From: Halomonas chromatireducens
GTDB lineage: Bacteria > Pseudomonadota > Gammaproteobacteria > Pseudomonadales > Halomonadaceae
Length of the DNA stretch: 64,000 nt
NCBI RefSeq assembly: GCF_001545155.1
Contig: NZ_CP014226.1
Location: 1,589,410-1,653,409 of the forward strand
Direction of reading: 5' to 3'
In this document: in pieces, positions 8,135 through 16,769 of the stretch
Numbering within the stretch: position 1 is the stretch's first letter
How the letters are laid out: each line of letters begins with the position of its first letter
Notes under the pieces: model-generated
The model's input: the letters and a program-made list of their open reading frames with translations, nothing else
Database searches by the model: none
Told to the model about the DNA's origin: nothing
Program-made: the position numbers and the translations under genes

Positions 8135-8287
8135 TCAGTCGTGGGGGGAGCGTTGCCGGTAAGGGACGCGCTCATCCTCATCGATACGCACTTCCTTGCG
8201 AATGGGTTGCCTCTGCTTCTCGCTCATGGCGTAGGTCAATAGCGCCACTGCGGCCACGCTCACGGTCAGCATTGTGATGATACCCAT
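8135..8287 (-). CDS. Small single-span membrane protein
   Basis: A 50-residue protein. Residues 1-20 are hydrophobic (MGIITMLTVSVAAVALLTYA); the rest is a highly charged cytoplasmic-type tail (KQRQPIRKEVRIDEDERVPY). The ATG ending at 8287 has AGGAGG 8 nt upstream; a second ATG two codons earlier is too close to that site. No family is recognised. The single N-terminal span, strong ribosome site and clean stop at 8135-8137 make it a believable gene. It lies alone between the exporter and the TRAP remnant. Confidence 0.6.
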   Translation of the reverse strand: MGIITMLTVSVAAVALLTYAMSEKQRQPIRKEVRIDEDERVPYRQRSPHD

Positions 8288-8717
8288 GTGCATGTCCTCC
8301 TGCGGGTGAATGGGGCGACCCTCGGGACTTCGCTGTCCCTACGAGAGGTGTGCCTGCCCTCTGGAGGATGGCAGTTTTCTCGCTGGCCGACAAAGACTTT
8401 GACTCGTTGTCAGCGACTTAGTTTTCACGCTTGGCGAGAAACCCATTTTTATCGCTTCGCGATAAGGGTCCACGACCTTGCCGAGTGGCCCGCCGCCGAG
8501 TCGTTACTGGCCTGGCTGCCTGGTTGGCCTCATTGGTATTGCTTTTTTAACCGGTTTAGTGAAATACATTTCCAGGTATATAATTCTGGTAAATTCTTGG
8601 GTGGTTGTACTTAGTTCTACGGATGCCCTGTCCGTAAGGTCGACTAAGAAATATCACTAGTGTGAATTGCGCAGTCTCCTGGATTTATTTTTTTCCTCAC
8701 CAGTTTATTCTCCCCAA

Positions 8718-8733
8718 GGTCAGCTTTCTGACC
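8718..8733. promoter_or_regulatory. Palindrome upstream of the TRAP binding-protein gene
   Basis: GGTCAG at 8718-8723 and CTGACC at 8728-8733 form a perfect dyad with a 4-nt spacer, 88 bases before the start of the TRAP gene. The region 8288-8820 carries no gene I can support; it is AT-rich from about 8540 onward, as expected of a promoter region. The dyad could be an operator of the C4-dicarboxylate or solute-uptake type, but the regulator is unknown. Confidence 0.4.
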
Positions 8734-8820
8734 AGTTCACGATTCAATCATTAAAATAAACAAGAGCGCTGCTTGGTAGTGCGCTTGATGCTATCAAGCA
8801 CGCCGGGAGAAGGCACTTTC

Positions 8821-9207
8821 ATGAGCGTCAACAGGCGTAATTTCCTCAAGTACGGTGGTGCTGCCGCGGTGGGTACCGTGATGGCTCCGAGTATCGTCAA
8901 GGCCCAGGAAACCTTCAACTGGCGCATGACCACCAGTTGGCCCTCCGGGTTTCCATTCTTCCAATCTGGCCCCGGCGCCGCCACGGACTTCGCCAAGCGA
9001 GTCGAAGACATGTCGGGCGGGCGCATCAAGATTCGGGTTTATGAAGCCGGTGAACTGATCCCAGCCTTCGATGGCTTCGATGCCGTCTCGCGGGGCCAGC
9101 AGGTCCAGTTGAACCATGCCTGCTCCTACTACTGGGCCGGGGAGTCTTTTGCTGCCCAGTACTTCACCACCGTGCCGTTCGGCATGACCCCCTGTGTGTC
9201 AACCTGA
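8821..9207 (+). pseudogene. TRAP transporter solute-binding protein, truncated
   Basis: The N-terminus has a Tat-like signal (NRRNFLKYGGAAAVGTVMAP) followed by the mature DctP-fold sequence WRMTTSWPSGFPFFQSGPGA, VEDMSGGRIKIRVYEAGELI and YYWAGESFAAQYFTTVPFGM. This matches the monocarboxylate/2-oxoacid (TakP-like) TRAP binding proteins. Homology stops after PFGMTP at about 9190 and the frame ends six codons later; a complete protein has about 360 residues. Neither DctQ nor DctM follows. The break precedes a short unidentified segment (9191-9268) and then a group II intron remnant, so insertion and deletion events removed the rest. The start has GGAGAAGG 8 nt upstream. Confidence 0.88.
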
Positions 9208-9268
9208 ATCCATACACCGGCTCAGTGAGTTAAGCTCGATATCCTAGATTCATAGAATAACCGCAGCA

Positions 9269-10100
9269 GTGCGCCAGGCGAAGCCTGGTCACCCGGGAAA
9301 CCTACTGCTCAGGCGTGGTGGAAAGGGTGAATTGAAACCCAGTGGGTGAGAGTCCCACCCGGCCAAGGCTAGCCACCAGCCGGTAGCGAGTCTTGCGTGG
9401 CGTCGGGCAACCGCCGCTGCGAAGCGTAGACAGCGAGCGAATAGGCCGTGTGATTGAGCACCGAAATTATTGTTTATGTGACCGCCGACAGTCTTGCTGC
9501 CCTGGAAGGCAACATTGACCCGCTCAACTGGCTTTGCGGGAAAAGGTCACCGGTGTCGGTGAGCAGGGCATGTTCGCATAAGGGTTTCCCAGGAACCTGG
9601 GAGGCCCGTCATTCTCCCCCGAGGATGAGAGAACAGGCGGGGGCTGCCTGTCCCGAAAGCTCCAGGCCCAGTGCTATCGTGCCTGATGGTGCCGGGAGCG
9701 AAGCGCAGGCACTCAGGGGGTACGGCCAGGCGACCACAAGGAGCCAGCCGGATGGAAAGACGGGAGTCGGAGTCGCTCATAGTACCGACGAAGGCGGGGA
9801 ACCGGCTCGACGGGACCCGGTGGAGGGAAGGGGCGACCAATCATCAGAACCGCATGATGGAAACATGGCAGGTGCATAGGAACCTGTGTCCATGTACACA
9901 TCACAATTGCGGATAGCAGCGCTGGCAGAGCGCTTCCCGCAGCGTGCCTTCACGTCACTGGCGCACCACATCGATGCCCAGTGGCTGAAAACGGCCTACC
10001 TGATGACGCGCCGGGATGGTGCTGTCGGGATTGATGGTCAGACGGCGGACGACTTCGCGCGCGACTTCGAGGCCAATGTCCAGCGTTTGCTGGAGGGGCT
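9269..10100 (+). mobile_element. Group II intron remnant (5' RNA part and start of maturase)
   Basis: From GTGCG at 9269 (the bacterial group II 5' consensus is GUGYG) the sequence has the ribozyme features seen upstream of intron maturases. These are the paired CCAGGCGAAGCCTGG, the block ACCCAGTGGGTGAGAGTCCC, the GTACGGCCAGGCGACCAC region, and the GAACCGGCTCGACGGGACC stretch before the open reading frame. The maturase start codon is at 9886 or 9892. Only about 70 codons of it remain; the reverse-transcriptase core, domain X and RNA domains V and VI are absent, so the intron cannot splice or move by itself. The 5' boundary is an estimate; another GTGTG lies at 9193. The 3' limit is the fusion point with the response regulator at 10096-10105. 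Confidence 0.78.
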
Positions 10101-10665
10101 TCGCTACCGGCTGGAAGTGCAGCAGGGCGTTGATCTCATTGGGGTGGCCAGCTCAGGCCAGGAGTTGCTGGAACTCGCCCGGGAGTTGCAGCCGGACGTG
10201 GTAGTCACGGATATCACCATGCCCGGTTTGTCTGGCCTCGAAGCGTGCAAGATTCTAAAGAAAACCTGTCCGGACATTCGGGTGCTGGTGCTGACCATGC
10301 ATGACAACGAGGAGTACATCCGGCGCGCGGTGGCCTGCGGGGCGGCGGGCTACGTGCTCAAGGATGCCTCGGCCGAACAGATGGTCTTCGCCCTGCGCGA
10401 GGTGGCAAGCGGGCGCAGCCATTTCGGCTCCGGCGTTTCCCGTGTGCTTCTCGAGGAGAAGCCGGATCGCCTGACGCCGCGCGAGACCGCCATCCTGAAA
10501 CTGATGTTCGAAGGCATGAGCAGCCGCGACATTGGTGAAGCACTCTCCATCAGTGCCCGCACGGTGGAGTCGCATCGCAGCAACATCTACCGCAAGCTCA
10601 ATACCAACTCCCTGGCTGGCCTGTTTCGCTATGCGATGCGGCATGGCCTGGTCGAACTCGAGTAA
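9886..10665 (+). CDS. Chimera: maturase N-terminus fused in frame to NarL-type response regulator
   Basis: A continuous 259-codon frame. Residues 1-70 are the N-terminal segment of a group II intron reverse transcriptase (AFTSLAHHIDAQWLKTAYLM, RRDGAVGIDGQTADDFARDF). From residue 71 (GLRYRLEVQQG) it is a NarL/FixJ response regulator: phospho-acceptor Asp109 in VVVTDITMPG, Thr137, Lys159 in GYVLKD, then a LuxR-type HTH (LTPRETAILKLMFEGMSSRD, ISARTVESHRSNIYRKL). The receiver lacks its first strand and the paired acidic residues that bind Mg2+, so normal phosphorylation is unlikely. The joint lies at 10096-10105, where both parents could encode GLR, suggesting a short-homology deletion. The product may be an unregulated DNA-binding protein, or the frame may be fortuitous. 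A cognate kinase is not in the window. Confidence 0.8.
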   Translation: MSMYTSQLRIAALAERFPQRAFTSLAHHIDAQWLKTAYLMTRRDGAVGIDGQTADDFARDFEANVQRLLEGLRYRLEVQQGVDLIGVASSGQELLELARELQPDVVVTDITMPGLSGLEACKILKKTCPDIRVLVLTMHDNEEYIRRAVACGAAGYVLKDASAEQMVFALREVASGRSHFGSGVSRVLLEEKPDRLTPRETAILKLMFEGMSSRDIGEALSISARTVESHRSNIYRKLNTNSLAGLFRYAMRHGLVELE

Positions 10666-10698
10666 TCGCCCGGGTCACGACTTCAATCGGTTCTGCGG

Positions 10699-11547
10699 TC
10701 ACCCATCGACCATCTGAGCGCGCAGCCAGGCGATCTCCTCGGCCCAGATCTCCGGCTCGATGGTTTCCAGCACCATGGGGATCTCGTCGATGCGCGGGTC
10801 TCGCATGATAGTGGTGAAGGCGTCTAGCCCGATGTTGCCCCGGCCCAGGCTGTGATGGCGGTCGACCCGGCTGGCGTACTCGCTCTTGGCGTCGTTGAGG
10901 TGCATGCCGCGCAGGTACTCGAAGCCCACCACCTTGCCGAGCTCGTCGAGGGTGGCGGTGCAGGCCTCGGGGGTGCGCAGGTCGTAGCCGGCGGCGAAGG
11001 CGTGGCAGGTGTCGATGCATACCCCGACTCGCGACTTGTCGTCGACCTGCCCGATGATCTCGGCCAGGTGTTCGAAGCGCCAACCCAGGTTGGTGCCCTG
11101 GCCGGCGGTGTTCTCGATCACCGCGATGACGTCGCGGGTCTCGGCGAGGGCGTGATTGATCGAGTCGGCGATGCGGGTCAGGCATTCACTCTCGCTGATC
11201 TTCTTCAGATGGCTGCCGGGATGGAAGTTGAGCAGGGTCAGGCCGAGCTGCTCGCAGCGCTGCATCTCGTCGAGGAAGGCGGCGCGGGACTTCTCGAGTC
11301 CTGCCCTGTCCGGGTGGCCGAGATTGATCAGGTAGCTGTCATGGGGAAGGATCTGCCCGGGACCGAAACCGTGCTGCTTGCAGGCGCTGCGAAAGGCCTC
11401 GATGGTGGTGTCCTCGAGGGGCTTGGCGCGCCACTGGCGCTGGTTCTTGGTGAATAGGGCGAAGGCGTCAGCGCCGATCTCGACGGCGCGTAGCACGGCC
11501 TGATCGGGCCCGCCTGCGGCACTGACATGGGCGCCGAGGTATTTCAT
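10699..11547 (-). CDS. nfo: Endonuclease IV (AP endonuclease)
   Basis: A 282-residue protein of the Nfo family, a TIM-barrel trinuclear-zinc AP endonuclease in base-excision repair. Metal-site and signature motifs are present: [103 protein letters not shown], and MVLETIEPE. It nicks DNA 5' to abasic sites, including those left by AlkA. The start at ATG 11547 has GGAGAGGT upstream; an extended frame to 11778 carries no homology. It converges on the chimeric response regulator with a 33-bp gap. It complements the ada, alkA and ogt genes of this window. Confidence 0.95.
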   Translation of the reverse strand: MKYLGAHVSAAGGPDQAVLRAVEIGADAFALFTKNQRQWRAKPLEDTTIEAFRSACKQHGFGPGQILPHDSYLINLGHPDRAGLEKSRAAFLDEMQRCEQLGLTLLNFHPGSHLKKISESECLTRIADSINHALAETRDVIAVIENTAGQGTNLGWRFEHLAEIIGQVDDKSRVGVCIDTCHAFAAGYDLRTPEACTATLDELGKVVGFEYLRGMHLNDAKSEYASRVDRHHSLGRGNIGLDAFTTIMRDPRIDEIPMVLETIEPEIWAEEIAWLRAQMVDG

Positions 11548-11641
11548 CTGACCTCTCCGTGGGTTGGGCAACGCCAATACGATAGCATGCACTCGCCGTG
11601 GTCCTGCTAACCTCAAAGGGAGGAAGCCGAGGATATGCCCT

Positions 11642-12265
11642 ATGTTGCTACTCGCACTGGTCGCCATGAGCACACCCTCCGAAGAGGGCCTGATCGCAGC
11701 GGCGCTGTCTCGCATCGATGCCCTGCAGGGGTATCGCCTCACGCTGCGCAGCCAGGGCAGTAGCGGTGAAGAGGTCATCCGCTACAGCTATCAGGGTCCC
11801 GGCTACGTACGCATGGACATGGAGACGCCCTACGCTGGGGCGGTGCTGATCTACCGTCCCGATACGGGCAAGGTGCAGCTGTGGCCCTTCGGCTCGCCGG
11901 GCAGGCGGCCGGGTCTTTCCCTGCGGCCTACCAACCGCATGGTACGCAGTTCGCGAGGGCATCGCGTGGACCAGTCGGATGTGGGCACGCTGCTGCGCAA
12001 TGTGCAGCAGTTGCAGCAGCTCGGCAGCGCACGCTTGCTCGAGCCGACGACGCTTGATGGGCACTTGGTCAAGCACGTGGTGGTGGAGGCCGAACCCGGG
12101 CGAACGGTACACGAGGTAGCGCGCTACGACCTGTGGCTCGACGAAAACACGCTGTTCCCGCTCAGGGTTAACAGCTACGACCGGCGCGGCGAGCGCCTGG
12201 AAAGCGTGCGTCTGGAAGATGTCGAGCTCGACCCTGCCTTCCCCCCTGACCATTTTGCACCCTGA
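11642..12265 (+). CDS. Probable LolA-fold exported protein (DUF1571-like)
   Basis: About 207 residues. A short hydrophobic start ([10 protein letters not shown]) precedes [60 protein letters not shown] and the C-terminal [20 protein letters not shown] with [20 protein letters not shown]. This alternation of long beta strands and the MDMETPYAG and [11 protein letters not shown] phrases fit DUF1571/LolA-like lipid-binding folds. The signal peptide is short, and an in-frame upstream start cannot be excluded. The gene is divergent from nfo and lies 20 bp before the SRPBCC gene, probably in one transcript. The role is unknown; envelope lipid or lipoprotein handling is possible. Confidence 0.6.
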   Translation: MLLLALVAMSTPSEEGLIAAALSRIDALQGYRLTLRSQGSSGEEVIRYSYQGPGYVRMDMETPYAGAVLIYRPDTGKVQLWPFGSPGRRPGLSLRPTNRMVRSSRGHRVDQSDVGTLLRNVQQLQQLGSARLLEPTTLDGHLVKHVVVEAEPGRTVHEVARYDLWLDENTLFPLRVNSYDRRGERLESVRLEDVELDPAFPPDHFAP

Positions 12266-12285
12266 CGTTCGTGGTAATAGCGGCC

Positions 12286-12795
12286 ATGGCAAGCTTCGAC
12301 TTCGACACCACCTGGTACATCGAGGCGCCGATCGGCGAGGTATTCAATGCCCTGACCGATTCGCTGCACTGGCCCGACTGGTGGCCTGGCCTCGTCGACG
12401 TGCAGCCGCTCGTGGCCGGCAACGAGTACGGCATTGGGCGCACTCAGCACTTCGTCTGGAAGAGCCGGCTGGGCTATCACCTGCGCTTCGATATTCGCAT
12501 CACCCGTGTATGTGAGCCTCGCTTGATCGAGGGAGTGGCGAGTGGCGATGTGGCTGGTCTTGGGAGCTGGCAGCTGCATGAGGAGAATCTTGGTACCCGT
12601 GTACATTACCTCTGGCAGGTGCGTACGGTGCCTCCTTGGATGGGGCTGCTAGCTCGGTTGGCACGACCGTTGGTCGTCTGGAATCATCAGGCCATGATGC
12701 GCGAAGGTCATGCGGGGCTGATACGACACCTGGCCAGGCTTGCGCCGCACCCGGAGGGGAAGGTCGGGAGCTTGCCATCGAGGGAGGGTTGGTAG
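12286..12795 (+). CDS. SRPBCC-family (polyketide cyclase/START-like) protein
   Basis: A 169-residue single-domain protein of the SRPBCC superfamily. It begins FDFDTTWYIEAPIGEVFNAL and contains WPDWWPGLVDVQPL, GIGRTQHFVWKSRLGYHLRF, GSWQLHEENLGTRVHYLWQV and a C-terminal helix RPLVVWNHQAMMREGHAGLI. These are the helix-grip hallmarks. Members bind hydrophobic ligands or act as cyclases; no ligand can be named. The ATG at 12286 is favoured over the GTG at 12271 because homology begins there; neither has a strong ribosome site, which suggests translational coupling to the LolA-like gene 20 bp upstream. Confidence 0.82.
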   Translation: MASFDFDTTWYIEAPIGEVFNALTDSLHWPDWWPGLVDVQPLVAGNEYGIGRTQHFVWKSRLGYHLRFDIRITRVCEPRLIEGVASGDVAGLGSWQLHEENLGTRVHYLWQVRTVPPWMGLLARLARPLVVWNHQAMMREGHAGLIRHLARLAPHPEGKVGSLPSREGW

Positions 12796-12813
12796 CCATC
12801 AAGGCAAAAAGGT

Positions 12814-13863
12814 ATGCTGCGTTCCACTCATCGAAGTGGCGATAGAGATGTCATGAAGGCCGCGCATAACAATAGCAAGCGTGAGCGCCCGAAAGGCGAG
12901 AGCCATTATGGTGGCTCTCCCGCTGTCTCCTGCGAGCAGGTCCAGCGAGAGCTCGAGGAGGCGCACGAGGAGATCGCTCATCTCAAGTACACCCTGAATC
13001 GGGTTCAGCGCATCGCCCGGTTGGGTTACTGGCGCCTGAGCCTCAAGACCGGCGACCTCTTCTGGTCCGAGGTGATTTACGACATTTTTGGCGTCGACCC
13101 CAAGAGCTTCACGCCTAGCCTTCTCGGCTTCAAAGGCATGGTTCACCCCGAGGACCTGGAGAGTGTAGAAGCCGCCATCGTGCGTGCGCATCAAAAGGGA
13201 CAGCATGATGTCGTGCATCGAATCATTCGGCCTGATGGCGAGATCCGCTGGGTCCATGAGCTGGCTGATAACGTGCCGGAAGGGGACGATCAGATCCTGA
13301 TCGGCACCGTGCGCGACATCACCGAACAGAAGAAGCTCGAGCTACGCCTGCGCCAGCTGTCGCGCACAGATGAACTCACCGCGCTGTTCAACCGACGCTA
13401 TTTCATGCAGCGACTGGTGCAGGAGCTGGCTCGCTACCGGCGTTACGGCAGGCCGACATCGGTGGTGCTGTTCGATTTCGATTACTTCAAGCGCATCAAC
13501 GACACCCATGGTCACCCCGCCGGCGACCAGGTGCTTGTAAGCGTGGGCGCGCTACTGCGCGAAAGATTGCGCACGAACGACATTCCTGCCCGGCTCGGCG
13601 GCGAAGAGTTTGCCCTGCTGCTGCCTGAAACCGGCCTCAAGGAGGCCGTGGGTGTGGCGGAAAAGGTGCGCCAGCTGGTATTTGAACAGGCATTCATGTC
13701 GGAAGAGGGCAATCGCTTCAGTGTGTCGATTACCTGTGGGGTGTCGGCATTCCACGGTACCGAAGAAACGGTGGAGGCTATCCTGCATCGCGCCGACCAG
13801 AATCTCTATGAAGGCAAGCGAGCCGGGCGCAATCGGGTCGTTGCGGAAGAGCGGGGCCGTTAA
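12814..13863 (+). CDS. PAS-GGDEF diguanylate cyclase
   Basis: A 349-residue cytoplasmic protein with no membrane span. A helical lead with coiled-coil character (QVQRELEEAHEEIAHLKYTL) precedes a PAS domain (YWRLSLKTGDLFWSEVIYDI, RWVHELADN, IGTVRDITEQKKLE; residues about 65-170). A GGDEF domain follows (TDELTALFNRRYFMQRL, FDFDYFKRINDTHGHPAGD, RLGGEEFALLLPE). The intact GGEEF site indicates c-di-GMP synthesis. An RxxD inhibitory site is not obvious four residues before GGEEF in the usual form. The start is ambiguous between 12814 and 12853. The next gene begins five bases after the stop, so the two are probably co-transcribed. Confidence 0.9.
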   Translation: MLRSTHRSGDRDVMKAAHNNSKRERPKGESHYGGSPAVSCEQVQRELEEAHEEIAHLKYTLNRVQRIARLGYWRLSLKTGDLFWSEVIYDIFGVDPKSFTPSLLGFKGMVHPEDLESVEAAIVRAHQKGQHDVVHRIIRPDGEIRWVHELADNVPEGDDQILIGTVRDITEQKKLELRLRQLSRTDELTALFNRRYFMQRLVQELARYRRYGRPTSVVLFDFDYFKRINDTHGHPAGDQVLVSVGALLRERLRTNDIPARLGGEEFALLLPETGLKEAVGVAEKVRQLVFEQAFMSEEGNRFSVSITCGVSAFHGTEETVEAILHRADQNLYEGKRAGRNRVVAEERGR

Positions 13864-13867
13864 GGGC

Positions 13868-15373
13868 GTGCCGTCCAGCGGATATGCTCTGCTGGAACAG
13901 GCTGACGGACTGTCCGATGCGTTGGGCCTGGCGCTGGGCAAGCCATCGACACAGCCCTTGACCTCGCGCCTCTACCACGCCCTGCGCGAATGGATTCAGG
14001 CGGGGCGGCTGGTCAGCGGCCAGCGACTGCCCTCCACCCGACAGCTGGCCCAGGAGCTGGGCCTGGGGCGCAATACGGTACTGGCCGCCTTCGACCAGCT
14101 GCTGGCCGAAGGCTTCCTGGTAACCCGCCAGGGGCCGGGCACATTCGTTGCCGACCTGCCGTTCCAGCATGAGCCGACGGCTGACACCGCGTCATCGCCA
14201 TCGGCAGTGGATGGCAGGGTGAACCTCTCCACACGTGGTACGGCGTTGCTTGCCTACTGTCCTGCCCAGCAAGGGCGCCACCCTGCCTTCGTTCCCGGCG
14301 TGCCGGCGCTGGACCGCTTTCCCCATGCCCGGTGGCAGCGTTTGGTGCGCCGTCACCTGCAACACATGCCCATGGATTGGCTCGCCTATCAGGTTCAGGG
14401 CGGTGTTCCGTCGCTGCGCGAGGCGCTGGCCGACTATCTGCAGCTGTCACGCTCGGTGCGCTGTCGCCCCGAGCAGATCCTGATCGTGCAGGGGGCCCAG
14501 CAGGGCTTCGAACTGATCGTGCGACTGTTGAGCGACAGCGGCGATGAGGTATGGCTCGAGGAGCCGGGCTACCATGGCGCCCAGGCCTGTTTCGCGGCGG
14601 CGGGGCTCGATATGCAGCCGGTGCCGGTAGACGGTGAGGGCATGCAGATCGAGGCCCTCGACGATTCGGGGCATCCGCGGCTGATCTACGTGACACCCTC
14701 GCACCAGTATCCCAGCGGCGTGACCATGAGTCTCGCCCGGCGGCTGGCGTTGCTGGAAGCCGCCGAGCGACACGGGGCCTGGATCGTGGAGGACGACTAC
14801 GACAGTGAGTTTCGCTATGGCCAGAGACCTGTTGCCGCTCTTCAGGGGCTGGTGGAAGACGCGCGGGTCATCTATGTGGGCACCTTCAGCAAGGTGATGT
14901 ACCCCGGCCTGCGGCTGGGCTACCTGGTGCTGCCGGAGCCGCTGGTCGAGCCGTTTCGGCGGGCCCATGCCCGAATCCATCGCGAGGGGCAGTACACCGT
15001 TCAAGCCGCCCTGGCCGAGTTCATTGCTCGGGGCCATTTTTCTCGCCATGTGCGTCGCATGCGCGACTGCTACTGCAGGCGCCAGGCCCTGCTGCGCGAG
15101 GCCTTGGCACCGGCCGTGACGCGTGGCTTGCGGCTATCCGAAGGGCAGGCCGGCATGCACCTCGTGGCCTGGCTCGACGATGTCGAACATGAGCGCCACC
15201 TGGTCGATCGAGCGGCGGGCGAGGGCATCTCACTGTCGCCGCTGTCGAGCTATTATCTCGATGCCCCTGGGCGTCCTGGACTGGTGCTGGGCTATGCCGG
15301 TACTGTTGAAGACGAGATCGAACGAGCCGGTCGCTGGTTGGCCCAGACGTGGTGTGAATTGACAAGCGACTAG
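13868..15373 (+). CDS. MocR/PdxR-type GntR regulator with aminotransferase domain
   Basis: A 501-residue fusion regulator. The N-terminus is a GntR winged helix (QPLTSRLYHALREWIQAGRL, LPSTRQLAQELGLGRNTVLA, GFLVTRQGPGTFVAD). A linker leads into a fold-type-I aminotransferase domain (CRPEQILIVQGAQQGFELIV, WIVEDDYDSEFRYGQRPVAA) with the PLP lysine in YVGTFSKVMYPGLRLGYLVL. Such proteins bind PLP and control pyridoxine, GABA, taurine or similar genes. The GTG at 13868 is chosen as start since it lies five bases after the diguanylate cyclase stop and just before the first conserved region; no ATG is available nearby. No pdxST or transporter genes adjoin, so the target is unknown. Confidence 0.88.
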   Translation: MPSSGYALLEQADGLSDALGLALGKPSTQPLTSRLYHALREWIQAGRLVSGQRLPSTRQLAQELGLGRNTVLAAFDQLLAEGFLVTRQGPGTFVADLPFQHEPTADTASSPSAVDGRVNLSTRGTALLAYCPAQQGRHPAFVPGVPALDRFPHARWQRLVRRHLQHMPMDWLAYQVQGGVPSLREALADYLQLSRSVRCRPEQILIVQGAQQGFELIVRLLSDSGDEVWLEEPGYHGAQACFAAAGLDMQPVPVDGEGMQIEALDDSGHPRLIYVTPSHQYPSGVTMSLARRLALLEAAERHGAWIVEDDYDSEFRYGQRPVAALQGLVEDARVIYVGTFSKVMYPGLRLGYLVLPEPLVEPFRRAHARIHREGQYTVQAALAEFIARGHFSRHVRRMRDCYCRRQALLREALAPAVTRGLRLSEGQAGMHLVAWLDDVEHERHLVDRAAGEGISLSPLSSYYLDAPGRPGLVLGYAGTVEDEIERAGRWLAQTWCELTSD

Positions 15374-15376
15374 TGG

Positions 15377-16150
15377 TCAGCGGCACTTCTGTGTCAGCGC
15401 CGACAGCGAGCTCAGCTGCCTTCCCTCCGCATCAAAGTTCTCCGACGCTAGCCAGCGCTCCAGGCGGGTCTCGGCGGCTGGCCATTCACTGTCGAGAAGG
15501 GAGAACCAGGCGGTATCGCGGCTATGCCCGTTCTCCACCCGATGCTGGCGGAAGATACCCTCGAAGTGAAAGCCCAGGCGCACGGCGGCACGCCGCGAGG
15601 CGGCGTTGAGCGCATTGCACTTCCATTCGTAGCGCCGGTAGCCCAGTGCGAAGGCGTGGCGCATCAGCAGCAGCATGGCTTCGGTGGCCGCCGACGTGCG
15701 TCGTAGGGCTGGCGTGAAGTGAATGTGGCCGACCTCGATGCTGCCGTGCTCCGGGACGATATTGAGGTAGCTGGCCAGGCCCAGCGCCCGGCCAGGTGTC
15801 CGCTCGTCAGCCGTCTCGACGATGGCCTCAGTCGTCTCGACAATGGCATAGAACAGCGGGTCGTCGCTTTCCGTCCTGGCCTCCAGCCAGGTGCGGTACT
15901 GCCCGGCATCGGCGAACGGCATACCGCCGGAGTAGGTCCAGCGCGCCTCGGGGGTGTCGTGTGGGCCTTCGCCGGGGGCCAGGAAGGCGGCATGCAGCGA
16001 ATCGGCATGACGTTCCGGCGCCAACGGCTCGAGGCGAACCCGGCAACCCTGCAGTGCCATACGATCGGGCCGGCGTGCCGGCTGCCAGGCGGGCAGGGCG
16101 GCGCCGACCGGTTGGCCATGCTGATTGCGCTGCGCATCGCTCGGGCTCAT
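15377..16150 (-). CDS. GNAT acetyltransferase, RimJ/RimL type
   Basis: A 257-residue GNAT protein of the RimJ/RimL-like class. It contains LQGCRVRLEPLAPERHADSL, WTYSGGMPFADAGQYRTWLE, GLASYLNIVPEHGSIEVGHI, LRRTSAATEAMLLLMRHAFA and ALNAASRRAAVRLGFHFEGI. The acceptor is probably an N-terminus or a small amine, but this is unproven. Its ATG overlaps the paiB stop by four bases (ATGA), so it is the third gene of a GNAT-PaiB-GNAT operon. It converges on the MocR-type gene with a 3-bp gap. Confidence 0.87.
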   Translation of the reverse strand: MSPSDAQRNQHGQPVGAALPAWQPARRPDRMALQGCRVRLEPLAPERHADSLHAAFLAPGEGPHDTPEARWTYSGGMPFADAGQYRTWLEARTESDDPLFYAIVETTEAIVETADERTPGRALGLASYLNIVPEHGSIEVGHIHFTPALRRTSAATEAMLLLMRHAFALGYRRYEWKCNALNAASRRAAVRLGFHFEGIFRQHRVENGHSRDTAWFSLLDSEWPAAETRLERWLASENFDAEGRQLSSLSALTQKCR

Positions 16151-16758
16151 GTACCTTGCTCCTCTTTCGCCAGCTTCTGCATATGGCGCCATAGCAGGCG
16201 TGCCTGCGGATCGCGGCTTTCGGCCAGGGCCGCTTCGACGCCTTCCTGGTCGGCCCGGGAGCGCTGGCGGCCGAGCTTGGCCTTGCCCGTGAGCGTCTCG
16301 ATGCGAAGGCGAAAGCCGACCACGCCGGCCTGCATCTTGCTCAGATACTCGCGCTCGCGGCCCAGCGAATCGAGCAGCGCGGGCTCGTAGTGTGCCAGGC
16401 TGCGGTCGAGCAGTGACCGCGTGTCCTCGTCATTCAACAGCTCGAGGCTGCCCGTGGCATGCACGGCCAGGTAGTTCCAGGTGGGCACGGCGGGCTGGCT
16501 GGCGTACCAGGACGGGGATATGTAGGCATGGGGGCCGCTGAAGATCGCCAGCGCCCGGTTGCCATCCAGCGTACGCCACTGGGGATTGGCGCGGGCGAAG
16601 TGGCCGTAAAGCGTGCCGAGTTCGCCTTCGCTGCGCTCCAGTATAAGGGGCAGGTGAGTGGCCTCGAGATCGGGGCCGATCAGGGCGGCTAAGCCGTGCC
16701 GGTCGATCAGCTCCCAGGCCTGTTCGCGTTCGAGACGCATCGATGGGGGAACGTACAT
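16147..16758 (-). CDS. PaiB-type FMN-binding negative transcriptional regulator
   Basis: A 203-residue protein beginning MYVPPSMRLEREQAWELIDR, with LPLILERSEGELGTLYGHFA, NPQWRTLDGNRALAIFSGPH, AYISPSWYASQPAVPTWNYL, AVHATGSLELL and the C-terminal VVGFRLRIETLTGKAKLGRQ. This is the full PaiB/FMN-binding split-barrel signature. In Bacillus, PaiB acts with the acetyltransferase PaiA on sporulation and protease genes; in Gram-negatives the role is poorly defined. Here it sits between two GNAT genes in one operon, an arrangement reminiscent of paiAB. The GGAG site is 6 nt upstream of ATG 16758. Confidence 0.92.
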   Translation of the reverse strand: MYVPPSMRLEREQAWELIDRHGLAALIGPDLEATHLPLILERSEGELGTLYGHFARANPQWRTLDGNRALAIFSGPHAYISPSWYASQPAVPTWNYLAVHATGSLELLNDEDTRSLLDRSLAHYEPALLDSLGREREYLSKMQAGVVGFRLRIETLTGKAKLGRQRSRADQEGVEAALAESRDPQARLLWRHMQKLAKEEQGT

Positions 16759-16769
16759 GGCGTCTCCGC

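Noticed and set aside
8478..8660. 60-codon frame with a hydrophobic stretch
   Set aside because: No ribosome site, AT-rich promoter-like sequence and no conservation hint; judged non-coding.
9454..9879. 141-codon frame inside the intron RNA region
   Set aside because: It covers the structured ribozyme part and has no protein family signature.
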